NCBI RefSeq assembly: GCF_027744825.2 | Contig: NC_071351.1 | Location: 12,349,501 to 12,413,500, forward strand | Direction of reading: 5' to 3' | DNA from: Synchiropus splendidus | Taxonomy: Eukaryota > Chordata > Actinopteri > Syngnathiformes > Callionymidae | DNA: 64,000 bases | In this document: one piece after another, positions 10,401-21,966 of the stretch | Layout of the letters: the number at the start of each line of letters is the position of its first letter | Position numbering within the stretch: the stretch's first letter is position 1 | Notes under the pieces: model-generated | What the model was told of the DNA's origin: nothing | What the model saw: the letters and a program-made list of their open reading frames with translations, nothing else | Database searches by the model: none | Program-made: the position numbers and the translations under genes

Positions 10401-12140
10401 ATGGGACGAGGCCTTCTTTTCCAACTGACTCCACCTTGGTCTCACTAGTGTGCAGTAGGTGGCGCTCCACACTCATGAATGTCTGACCCACAACGTTCAA
10501 GAACTCCTGGAAAGATCAGGTTGAAGCTCAAATAATAGTTTCACAGTGGAAATGAACAGAAATACTCCTCCAAGTGGCTCCACGTCACTGCAGACCTGAA
10601 GTCCACTTTAGTTCCAGTCTGGTGGCGAGTCAGCCCATCAAGTCCATGGTCGTCTGCAGTAATGAGTTCAAGCACTGGAGAAGCAAGAGAACAGGATCTT
10701 CTCACTCAAAGGTGCTTAAAGTAGCTGAAATATTTCCATGACATGCAACCAGACCTCAATGCACTCAGTTCTGGCTCAGGTGACTGAAGATGGTACAGAA
10801 GATGTCTAGGAAGCTCACCAGCATCAGCAGTTTGGTCAGCTGAACTTTGACCTTGCAGCCTGCAATGACAGAAGAGGGAGAGACCAGTCTGCTGCTACGA
10901 CACTGGTATGTAGAGTGTGAAGGATCAAACCACAGTGGATCCTGAACTGCATCAATGTTTGGTTCTTCCAGCGTGCTCTTGAGCCTGCTGGTTGAAGGAT
11001 ACTTGCTTCAGTACTTTTACTCTGTTCCAACTTCAATACATGTTTGAAGGCAGATACTCAACCAGAGCAACAGATGGACCAGATCTCAGATGAGAGCTGT
11101 GGAGGATGACCTTCACTTCATCGGTGCAGCTGTGCAAAGAAAAGCAGTTGGTTTGTTCGCTCCAAGAGAATTTGAGGAAAGGAAGGAATGTGAAAGGTGG
11201 ACTCACCTGTGTTGGAGTCACTGAGGAGAACAAGTGGAGCATTGATTCCTGGGATGTTGGAGAGAAGAACCTTCAGTGGATGCAGGAGGTTTTACTGAAG
11301 GATCTAGAGAGCAGCACAGATTAACTTCACAGGAAGACTCAGTGAGGAATTCTAGAGATAAACCCAGCGTGAGGTGAGCTGTCCGGTGTGACCGTCAGAG
11401 CCTGGTGGTCCAGAGGCAGGGGAGAGTTGGTCCAGTTGGTCTCTCAGGAAGCAGACTGGCAGCTGTGGAGTAGCGTGAGACTAGCCAACATCTTCCAGCA
11501 GATACACAAACAGGATGAAGAAGAATCAACACCAGTGACACCCAAACGCAGCATGGTTTCACAGCGCGAGTCAAAGCGGAAGAAATCACATGACTAACAA
11601 CAAATGAAGCTTCATTTGATATTTCGCTTGCGTAGGTAACGGTTTGACGTTCGCGCCGAGTGTTGCGAGTCAACGGAGGTTATGATGAGTCATTTCAGTC
11701 AGTCAGTCAGTCGAGTGCAGTTTAGGAGACATCTCAACAGGAAAGTTTGAGGAACATGAACCAACTTTGTTCAGCTTCACTCTGACACTCGGCAGCTATA
11801 AACACAAACTGAAAAGCTTGACCAGACAAAGCACTTAGCTCAGCTTGCAGGGATCCTCCTGAGCTCGGTCCAGTCAGGTCAAACACACGACAGGTGGGAA
11901 AGGAAACAAAGAATGGAACACCAAAATCAAGCAGGGCCTGTGGTGACCTCAAACTAATGTGCAAACACAAACCAGGTGAGCTGCTGCAGAAGCTTGATGC
12001 TGATTGGTCGATATTTTCTGCAGAGGAGAGTCAAGCGGGCGGGAACTGAAAAACGGCGGGAACACTTTGGAAGATTGTGATTGGCTGATTTTATATGGAT
12101 GGAACCATCAGAAGAAGAGGTCAAGAGGTGAGCGATGCAG
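7479..12140 (-). repeat. Right arm of the large inverted repeat
   Basis: This is the reverse complement of about 1350-5982. The innermost border is sharp: TTCAAATAAACTCCTC at 7479 pairs with GAGGAGTTTATTTGAA ending at 5982. Similarity fades outward; the block around 12030-12140 still matches 1350-1450 (shared CCAATC box and TTCCCGCC/TTCCCACC segments). The right arm keeps a longer version of one exon-like block (minus strand, near 10170-10292, reading YSQSWIGDLNLEVPVPS), where the left arm has a deletion. Confidence 0.93.
9408..9452. repeat. Perfect 21-bp hairpin nested in the right arm
   Basis: Bases 9408-9428 are the exact reverse complement of 9432-9452, with loop GGT. This is the counterpart of the hairpin at 3996-4040, conserved without change in both arms. 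Confidence 0.95.
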
Positions 12141-14115
12141 AAAAACCCATGATGCCCTCGGACACAACGGTGTGAGTCTTTATTATGATGAATTCATCAT
12201 TCCTTCAGTCCTTTATTTATTCAACTTGTGGTCATGTGACTGAAAATATTTTTGCATGGATCGATGGATATGATCACGCCGCTCGATTACTTTGGCGCCA
12301 TCTAGTGGTGGCACTGACATATTGTTTCTGAAACGTTCGCGTTCGAGACGAGATGAGATTCAGGTCAAACTAAAAAATGGTTCAAGCTACTTTCATTTCA
12401 GAGCGATGTGATCAGGAAGTCCACAGAAGTTTAGCTCCAGAAGGTGAGTCATCATTTTGGATATACATTGTAAGGAGGAGTGAACTCTGACTTGAGCACT
12501 CACCTTATCATCGTACCCTGATGACCCCATCGATTTGTGTGCTGACATTCCTCCAGACTGAGGTCCGTCTGAGGTCGTCTGGTCTCCCCACTGACGGCTG
12601 CTTTGATCCACTGCTCCTGTGGTTTCAGAATCACGGGTGTCAGCTTTGACGGGTCACGAGGCTGCGTGTGTTTATGTGGTCGTCTGTATTGACAAGGAAA
12701 ATATTACCAGGTCAAACAGTCACCCAGCAAACCTTTAAACACAGAGCTGTCACTCATCCACAAGTGTGGAGTCGAACCAACAACTTCACAACAACAAAGC
12801 TTGGTGCCACATACACTTGGGATTGTTGCTTTATTGAACTCAGTGCATCAAACATGAGACACATGCTGTGAGAGGAAGCGGTTTGCTCATCCTCTGAATC
12901 AGGGAGAGACCACTCAGGTGGTCCTCACTGCCGTTGAGGGTCCACCTGTTTTATTTTCCTTCACAGTTCTGTCTGTCTCCTGTCTTTAACTGACCCTCTT
13001 TTTTCTGATTTTCCCTTCTTCAAAGTGGTTTAAGAAATGCCCAGACTTGTGACAGAAACATGCTGATCACACATGACACCTGCACTTCCTTATTCAGACA
13101 ATAGCAAACTTCCTTCCAAGCATTATTTCAAACAAAAATGTTTATTGGGTTTCTAATGCAAAAGGTCACAAAAAGCAATATTGAATGTACATTACAAGTT
13201 CAGGTAAGTTGAAAAAAAAAAATAAAATGAGTAAATAACAAAACTAAATAATAACAAAAAATAACAACAACAAAAAATGAAATACAATCCCTCCCCCACC
13301 CTAAAAAAAGTAAGATAAACAAACCAACCCATTCCTATGCCAGCAGCCTAAAAACTATGCATTATCACCACAATATGGAGCTTTTGTAGATGTAGGTTAA
13401 TATTGACCAAATAATATTAATAATGACAAATAAAAATAAAAAATAAAACCCAAAAAAACCAAAGAGAAAACAAACAAACCAAAGAAAAATCACGAGATAT
13501 TCAAAGATATTTCAAAGATTGAAAGAATGAAATGACAGGACCAAGCATTATTTTAAAATGTAACCCCATTTATTTATATTTTCCGACATTATTACATTTC
13601 TTTATCATTGTCACATCTTGTTTTATCTCCATGACTTCAAGTATACATTTCCCTTCATCCATTATCGAAGAAAATAGGGTTACTTTCTCACTTCCTGTCA
13701 CTTAATATAAATGTATCAGTGTTTTTACGACCATCTCATATGTAAATCAGCTAAAATAATCATTGGACTTGATGGGAGCCATTTCAGTTGGATTTAATCA
13801 TTGAATTCAGTTTGGTTGCAATATTTTTTAAAACCATAATGATCAGTTTTGTCAGTAAAACCAATCCTTTCCACTTCAGCTCAGGCCCGGAAGCAGTTAA
13901 ACATGAACCGGAGTGGCACGTCTGTCCATTCATCTCTTTACAATAGTCGACAATAGCTGGAGGTCTGAGTGAAGGAGAGACTGCTGACTAAAAAAAGAAT
14001 TACTCATGTGATGAGTGGACAGAAGAGGGCGTCCCGATCGGCTTTCACATGCTACAAATATCTCAGGGGGATGTGTCTTCAGGCTGCAGAGCTCAGACCC
14101 TCGTGGACTTCAGAC
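12141..14115. other. Intergenic, partly AT-rich low complexity
   Basis: No gene is supported here. About 13120-13620 is A-rich low-complexity sequence (AATAACAACAAC-like runs and poly-A blocks) of the kind left by old retroposed tails. A CTCF-like motif lies at 12294-12308. The minus strand at about 12500-12612 has one open stretch with splice-like borders (reading SGGMSAHKSMGSSGYDDK before GTGAGT), but nothing around it supports a gene. Confidence 0.6.
12294..12308 (-). promoter_or_regulatory. CTCF-like motif
   Basis: On the minus strand the sequence reads CCACTAGATGGCGCC, which fits the vertebrate CTCF core CCASYAGRKGGC. It lies just outside the right arm of the palindrome. The match is by eye only. 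Confidence 0.5.
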
Positions 14116-17100
14116 ATGGATCGAGGTAAGAAAGTGAGTCATCTGGTTGAAGAGTTCTCTCACATCAGATCGCTGCTCTAGATTTGAAGATCGAGGGATG
14201 TGACCTGAACATCAAGACCAACAATGAGAGCCACCACACGGACCAGTGTCCAGACCAGCGCCTGATCGTCCGCAGAGGTCAGCCGTTCACCGTCAGCCTG
14301 CTTCTGAAGCCGGGAGGAGACGTCGGCGGACATGTGGAAAACCTCACATTCATCGTAGAAACAGGTAGTGTTGAGCATTCTTCTGTTTGAACACGACTTG
14401 TGGAGGCCACAGCTGTCGACTGGAGGTCTTAAAATCCTGGGGTTTATTGGCACTGCAAACGGTTGTTCACCTCCTCGTGTCACCAGGTCCCCTGCCCAGG
14501 AAGGAGTCGAACACCCGAGTGACCTTTGGCCTCAGCAAGTCCACCGCTGAAAAAGAGTGGAGCGCGTCCAGAGTGGAAGATGAGTCCAAGGACAGGATCT
14601 CTGTGAGCATCAATTCCTCCCCCGATGCACCAGTGGGAGTCTACCAGCTCTCTGTGGACCAGGACGGACGGGAGACCCCCTTGGGACAGTTCACCCTGCT
14701 GTTCAACGCCTGGTGCCCCCGTGAGTGCTTTCATCTTTGGTGATCACACAACAGAAGCTCACTCTGTGTGGCGGCAGATGATGCCGTGTTCATGCACAGC
14801 GAGAGGAAGAGGCAGGAGTATGTTCTATCGCAGCACGGGCAGATCTTCCGAGGGACTTGGAAGAGGATCAAAGGAATTCCGTGGGACTTTGGGCAGGTGA
14901 CTGGATTTGAAAGTTGGTCAGGTTCAGTTTTTTAACTTGCAACTTTTATTGTTCAGTTTGAGTCAGGCATCCTGGACATCTGCCTGAAGATCCTGGACCA
15001 AAACCCCAAGTTCATATCTGATGCCAACCAGGACTGCTCTTCCAGGAGGAGCCCCATCTACGTGACCAGAGTTCTGAGTGCCATGGTATGTTCTGCTGAA
15101 GGAAAGAGGTCCAGTGTGCTGGGGCATCGCTGCGTGAATGTAAACCACTCCACAGAAAAGTTGCCATAGTGATGTTCAGCACTTTTGTTCTCAGTTATTT
15201 GGCTCCTGTCCCTCCAACATTTTCTCTGCAGAGCTTCAGTGAGTGTCTTTGTTTACGCTCCAATAGACAACCTATATTCACATCGAGCTGGCAGTAATAT
15301 TATGACCATCAGTGTGTTCATGTTGTCGACTGAGGCAGCACTGATGGTCCAGGTCTGCAGTCATGTGCAGCATTTCACGAGTCCAACTTTATTTATACAA
15401 TGTTGCACACGAACACAGAACAAAAGCTACACATAGTTGCAGAGTCCGTGACACACCATGTAAGCTGAAGTCTGTAGAGGATCCCAAGAGCTTCATCTTC
15501 TCCTCAGATCAACAGCAACGATGACAGCGGTGTGCTCGTCGGCTCCTGGAGCGACTTCACCGGTGGTGTTCACCCGGGCACTTGGATCGGCAGCGGGGAC
15601 ATCCTGCGCCAGTGGTCCGAGAGTGGGCCGGTCCACTTTGGCCAGTGCTGGGTCTTTGCTGCTGTCGGGTGCACAGGTGAGTCCACCTCCTTCCTCCCTC
15701 GCTCTTATCCACTCATCACTTCTTTCTTCTTTTATTTCTTTATCGAACCGTCCTTCCCTCCCCTCGAGAGAGTCTTGCACATGATGTCAACCTCAGATGT
15801 ATTTTAGACCCGCAGGATCATCCTACATCTGTTCACCCATAAATTAGGATCAAAATATCACAGCTTCTTTATCTTTAATGTCGACACTCGCATGCAAGAT
15901 CAAATGTCTCACCCTCCTCCAGTATCCCGAGCTCTCGGTATCCCCTGTCGAGTCGTGACAAACTTTGGCTCGGCCCATGATACGGACGCCAACCTGGTGA
16001 TCGAGAACCTTTACGACCAGGACGGCGAGAGAATCTCCGATGATTCTGTTTGGTGAGCAAATGACCAGCGGTGAAGTCACCAGCGCTTCTAACCGGTTCA
16101 TCTGCAGGAACTTCCATGTGTGGGTGGACAGCTGGATGACCCGTCCGGACTTGGGAGACAAATATGACGGCTGGCAGACCAGTGACCCAACACCTCAGGA
16201 GACCAGTGGCGGTGGGTTTCTGGGTTTCTTTATTTGAACCGCTCAGGCAGAGCAAAGTCAAACTGAAAGCTGATCTGCTCTTTTGCTTCCAGGTGTCTTC
16301 TGTTGTGGACCTGCTCCTCTGAAGGCCATCAAGGAAGGCGAGCTGACCAGGAAGTACGATGCCCCATTCATTTTTGCTGAGGTAGGCAAGAGTTCTGAAT
16401 CGGAGGCACAGACAGGACTGCGTGGAAACAAATACTCTAAAAACATAATCTTCTTATGCACTGCGGACAAACAACGGCATCTGGTGGACAAAACTGGAAA
16501 CGCATTTAATGATTCCTCAGTTCACCAGCTCGTGTTCATAATCCTCCTCCTGTCTTAGGTCAACGCAGACGTGGTGGACAAAGTCCAGCTGTCCACTGGT
16601 GAGTTTGTCCAGTTCAGTGGATCTACCAAGTCGGTGGGGCGCTTCATCAGCACCAAAGCCGTGGGCTCGGACGAACGCCGCGACATCACTCACCAGTACA
16701 AGTATCCCGAAGGTCGGTTTGGGTTGAATAGAAACTATCGTGTGAGAGATGTGACACGGTGCGCCTGCCTCAGGATCAGAGGACGAGCGGCGGGTGTATG
16801 AGAAGGCCACGCACCACAACAAGCTCCAGAAACAAGGAATCGAGCCAGGACTCCATTTGAAGGTTTGGACTTGAACACGTTGGTCCGGTGGTGAGAAGAG
16901 CATCTAAAGCCATCGCTTTGAACCTCAGATCAAGCTGGCAGACAACATGACCGTGGGCTCGGACTTCGAGGTTCACGCCATCCTCACCAACAATAGCATG
17001 GCGGCCAGAACCTGCACCCTGCTCTTCTTCGCCAGATCGGTCAGCTACAACGGGAAACAAGGAGACAGCGTCGGCTTCTCATCCGACAAAATGGAGGTCC

Positions 17101-17831
17101 CCTCCGGTGAAGGTGGGTCTCACCAGTTAGTTGTGACGTCAACTCTCTCATGGGTGAACGTTCTTCCTGCTGCCAGAGAGGCGCTTAACCCTCCACCTGC
17201 AGTACGACAACTACGGGTCCGTGATCACGCCAGACAGACTGATCCTGCTGTCTGTCATCGCCATCGACAAGCAGACCATCGAATACCACAAAGCGGAGAA
17301 GACAATCGTTCTGGACGAGCCGTCGATCGACATCAAGGTTTGGAAGTTTGTCTCCATATTCACATCCCTGATCACAATTGTTTTGAGTTTGGAGAAGTAG
17401 CTCACCGGGACAAACGTCTGCATTATAGATCTGCATTGTTTAAATTGATACGACTGTTTTAAGATGAAGTTGTGACTCTGCAGCTGGAGGGTGAAGTCAG
17501 GGTGAACCAGTTGATCACAGTCCAGGTGACGCTGGTCAACCCTCTCCCGGAGACACTCAGGGGCTGTAGCTTCACACTGGGAGGAGTAGGACTCACCGAT
17601 GGACGGCCGGTGTCACTGAAGTACGTCACAGCTGGACGTCCATGACCTCAGCCTCTGATAGTGTTCCTGTCGTTCCTTCTCAGGTTGGACGATGTTGGTC
17701 CTGGACAAGAGGCGCGGGGCAGCGCTGCGCTGACGCCTCTCATGGCTGGAGCCACGGCTCTGCTGGTCAGCTTCGACAGCGACCACCTGAAGAACATCAA
17801 GAGCTCAGTTAACATTGTTGTGAAGGAATGA
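14116..17831 (+). CDS. tgm2l: Transglutaminase, TGM2-type (15 coding exons)
   Basis: Calcium-dependent protein-glutamine gamma-glutamyltransferase that forms isopeptide cross-links between glutamine and lysine side chains. Coding exons: 14116-14125, 14182-14364, 14487-14720, 14778-14896, 14957-15085, 15508-15676, 15923-16052, 16108-16211, 16293-16381, 16559-16712, 16774-16862, 16929-17112, 17177-17337, 17484-17620, 17684-17831; total 2040 bases, 679 residues, close to human TGM2 (687). The N-terminal beta-sandwich is followed by the core with the full catalytic triad: Cys272 ([10 protein letters not shown]), His328 (NFHVWVDSW) and Asp351 ([11 protein letters not shown]). Trp239 matches the transition-state Trp of TGM2, and the vicinal Cys pair (FCCGP) is kept. 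Two C-terminal beta-barrels follow. AATAAA lies at 17876-17881. An in-frame upstream ATG exists, but I prefer the short first exon, as in the family. Family is certain; which fish paralog (tgm2a, tgm2b or tgm2l) is a guess. Confidence 0.93.
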
Positions 17832-19634
17832 CGATCACAACTGTCATGCCATTTTTGTAATCTGCACATTTTGTCAATAAAATACGTCTCACTCACCAGC
17901 AACTCGCGTCATTGAGCAGTGGAGGAGACAAGGCAGGTGATGAATCTCTTTCCTCCAAGATACAGAGATCAATTGAGAATCAAGTTGAACTTAGAGGAGG
18001 TTCTCTCCCTGGAGAGAGAGCCGCACCTGCTGCTCAACACAAGCTGTGTTACACCATCTTACATGCCTCGTGAAACGACACCAGCACTTGTTGAAATGGT
18101 TCCAGTTTATTGGGATCCACGCTCATTACAGAAAAGTACAGCCGGTCGACTCCTGTTCTCGATGCTCAGTGAAACACAACACACACAAGAAGGTCAGAAA
18201 CAAGTGACTACAGTGACATCTGAATGATGCGGACAGTGGCGATACTGAAGGTGGCTTTGGAGCATCAGTTGATCCTCGACTCTGTAACAAAACATCCTTT
18301 GGTTTCATGAAACGTGTCGGAGCTGCTGAGAGTCACAGTTAATCTGGAAGCGACAAAAAATATCACTTCTAAAATTTGGTTTGGGGCGACGTCTTGTAAC
18401 ATCTTTATATTTCTGTTTTTAATTTCGGTGAGCAAAACTGTTCTCAGCAATCGAGTAGTTTCTCAAAAGCCCCTTTCAGAAGGCAACGCTTTGACAATAC
18501 TGAGTCAAACAGAAAAAATACTTCACGCAAGTTAAACGAAGGACAGATAACAGGCTTCAGATGAGAAAGCACTATAGCCAAGTCAACCACATTCAACCTG
18601 CTTTGAGGTTAACAACCAAGTTTGTGCTAAACTGGTATAAAACATCTGCAACTGTGAATATCGACCCAAAATGGGAAACAATCTGCTCTTTAAAGGCTTC
18701 AATGAACAACCTCCCGGCAAAAGAAAAAGCCCATAAAACCAGATTATGGATGCGGTAAAATATTCTCATGCAAAATCGGAGGCACAATTCTGACGCTAGT
18801 GAACGCATGATGCAATAAAAGTTTGGGTGGAAAAACGTGCCAATTCAGAGGCTGCGTCCTTGTCAACTGGAAGCGGCGAAATGGCTTTTCCTCTCTAAAT
18901 CAAGCCAAATGTTAAAGAGGTTGGGAATTTCACACATCAACACACAAGTAAAAAGCAGGTGGTTTATTGTTGGGTGAGCTGAGGTTTTCTAATTCACCAC
19001 TGTTGCTTACAGATGATCCAATGATTTTCACCCGTTCAAGCATTGGTGTCAAAATGAAAAGCATGAACTCCACGCGCGCTAACTCAGCAAATAACAGCTA
19101 ACAAAAGCAAGGCTCGAGTTTGTTGGTTTCTAATGCTCCGAAGGATCAGTTCTATCACTAAAGCTCTAAACTAATGACGGTACATTGTGTGGAGGGTGGA
19201 GACGAGCACACCTGACAGTCATTCGGACCCACTTTCACTAAATCCAAAACATGTCACATAGAATGATAACTGGCGACCACTTTATCAGCTTCTCTCAACC
19301 AAACCCGAGTTTGCACCGCCGACTAAATGCACCTCCAGCAATAAAAGGAAACTAAAAGCAACATAAAACAAACTACTTCCAAGAAGAGACTGCGCAGGAG
19401 AATCCAGCCAGTGACTGTTCATCAAACCTTGTTTCTGTCATTGCTCCAGCTCCTGTCTGCTCCTGCAGTCGGCTGGCAACTCCAGAGGGCAGAGGTCGGA
19501 CCACACGTGCCCCCCTCGCTAGACACTTAGCCGGGACTATTCTGTGACTCACGCCTGTGGGTTGGATCGGGAGGAGGAGGAGGAGGAGGAGGAGGGGGTG
19601 GGGGCACGTGGGTAGTGGGTTTGGCCAGACCATT
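17832..19634. other. Convergent 3' flanks of the transglutaminase and rprd1b
   Basis: No coding sequence is seen. The polyadenylation signal of the plus-strand gene is at 17876-17881. TTTATT at 18963-18968 is a candidate AATAAA for rprd1b on the minus strand, giving a 3' UTR of about 0.7 kb. A purine-rich (GGA)n stretch lies at 19571-19597. Confidence 0.6.
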
Positions 19635-21966
19635 TCAGTCGGTGGAGAAGAGGTCTCCGGCCGAGGGGAGAGGAGCCAGACCTCCAGTCACGTTCGGAAG
19701 AAGGGAGAGGTCTGGGAGACTCTGGATGTGGGACTTCAGCTCCTTCCTCACTTGAGTCACTCGGGCCAGTTTCTGTTTATATTCCTGCAGACAGACGGTT
19801 TAAGATCAGCCATACCACCTCGAAACAAACGCAGGATATGATATGAATACGTGATATTCTGTTTAGCCTCACCTCCAGTTTCTTCTCTCTCTTCACCAGC
19901 TCGTCCTTCTGGCTGTTGATGTAGTCAGTCAGCATGCGAGCGAGCTGACGCCGGTCCTCCAGCTCTGCAGCCAGTCGACCATTGTACTCGGCCAGCAGCA
20001 GACAGGCCTCGTCCACGGTCTTCGACAGCTTGTCAGCGGCTTCCTTGTCTGGAGTAGCCAGTGAAGAAAGAAGAAGATCGAAAACAGACTCAGTGTGTGT
20101 CTCACCAACACAAATAAAAGGCAGCAAAACAGCAATATCTCACCAGTGATTTTCTCCAACAGAGAGACATCCTGGACTTCCTGCGGCAATGATGCGATCT
20201 TCTGACGAACAGCTGCGTCCCCAGATGCAGCGTTCTCCAGGTCTTGCAGGGCTTTCACCAGCTCTTCAGTCTGAGAAACGGAACAGACTTTGTTACATGA
20301 CAGCACGATGGTGTTCCACAGTCAACATCTTCAGCACACTGATTCCTACCAGCTGGGAAGAGGACATGGACTCTGTGTTACGAGGAGACATTTGGCTTCT
20401 GTAGTCATCGTCCTCGTCGTCCTCCTCTTCATGGATTTTCTGATAGCTTCGTTTCACTGGCTTCCTTTCTTCTGCACAGCAAAAAATGAACAAAATAATC
20501 ACAGCAGTTAGTAAAAGACCTGAGTTGAGTTGGTCAAACACTTTAATGACGCACTTTCAGTCCCACCGCGACAGACAGTTGACAGTTTCTAAGACTGAAC
20601 TAACACCTGCAAAAGTAGACTTTGAGATATGGCAGCTGAAGACCTTGTAGTCTGGTGGGTCACCGCAAACAAGGTCGCTTTGGCGCTGCTGCAAGAGCAT
20701 GAGTCGAGCCAAGCATTGGACACCTTCCCAGCACATGATCACTCACCTGAAGGTCTTGGACTGTTGCTGTCCTCAATAGCCAGTTTGAGCTGTTGGATGA
20801 AGTCGGCCCTGTAGAGGCTTCTCTCCTTCCAGATGTTAAGTAATCGGTCCATGTGCTTTTTACAACCATCATCAGCTTCACTGAAAGGAGTTGAGAAGAA
20901 AAAGTAAATATGGAAATCATACATATAAGACGAAAAAGACAATTGTTAAGAGATAGTTAGCTTGCTGTTCAGAAGATGAAATCATTGCGAGAAGCATTGC
21001 GTCGAAGTTGAGAACAACATACCTTGCGACGTGAGAGCAGGCATCAACAAGAACAGACTCAAAATCTCTGGTGAACTCCGGTCCTTTCTTTTTACTGTTT
21101 TGGATGACATCATTGGCCAGATAAAGGAATGTCAACTTCCGGTTGCTTTTCGCTGAAACAAACAAGAATGATGTCAATTTGACTTTTTACACCTCAAGAT
21201 TACAAAAAGGTGATGCTTCAGTTTTCATCACTACAACCAAACTGCCTCCTGCTGCACACTAACCAACACATTATTTTAGATGACTGATGAGTCACAGATT
21301 GAATTGAAAAGGAGTTCACAAAAAACTTGTGTGCCTTCAGGGACATCATCAAGAATCCTTCAACACTCCGGAAGTGTATTGTGAGTGTTATTAACATGCA
21401 AGGTGGAGTGCTTCACTTGACTTGACTTAAAAAAAACAAAACGGTAATATCAATACAAGCAGAACTATAAGGTCTCAATATGCCATTGGACACCCTGAGA
21501 AAAACATCTGCCTTTTAATGTTATGTTATTTTGAAACATGGAGTTTTTAGAAGCTTTTATTATACAAGGAGCAGCTTGAATGTCACAAGAAAACCCAAAG
21601 TCATTATTTGATCAAGTACGTGACGTTTGAAGTGATCAGTCATCAGTTGTTCATATGTTTTGGGAAAAACTCTCAAGTAGATAACAGTCGTTTTTGCAGG
21701 TTACATGTAGAACTTGTTTAACGGCATTCAAATTCTAGGCAATTCGACAGTTACATGCGTTTAAATAGACGCTTCTAGAAGGTCTCCATTTACCAAAACA
21801 AAAATGTAAACTCACCCTTCTTGAGCTCTCTGTGCCAGACCTTGACGATAAGGGCCGAGTGTTTGCGATGGTGGATGATCCATAGAGATAAGGTCTGGAC
21901 GCTCTGCTGAGAGCTGCTTAGCTCGGAAAGCTTCTTCTCCAGGGCGGATTCAGAAAAAGACGACAT
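19635..21966 (-). CDS. rprd1b: RPRD1B/CREPT, RNA polymerase II CTD-binding regulator
   Basis: Scaffold that binds the phosphorylated C-terminal domain of RNA polymerase II and promotes its dephosphorylation; nuclear. Coding exons in order: 21816-21966, 21023-21152, 20747-20880, 20350-20471, 20144-20270, 19873-20048, 19635-19784; total 990 bases, 329 residues against about 326 in human RPRD1B. The N-terminal half is the CTD-interacting domain (starts MSSFSESALEKKLSELSSSQ, then RKLTFLYLANDVIQNSKKKG). The middle has an acidic linker (HEEEDDEDDDY). The C-terminal half is the coiled coil (ENAASGDAAVRQKIASLPQE, then KTVDEACLLLAEYNGRLA). It ends with FSTD. Start and stop match the human protein end to end. 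The gene is convergent with the TGM2-type gene, as TGM2 and RPRD1B are neighbours in human, and this synteny favours rprd1b over rprd1a. Confidence 0.95.

Noticed and set aside
1350..12140. The palindrome as a Polinton, Helitron or other large DNA transposon
   Set aside because: There is no integrase, polymerase, helicase or transposase frame, no short terminal repeats and no visible target duplication.
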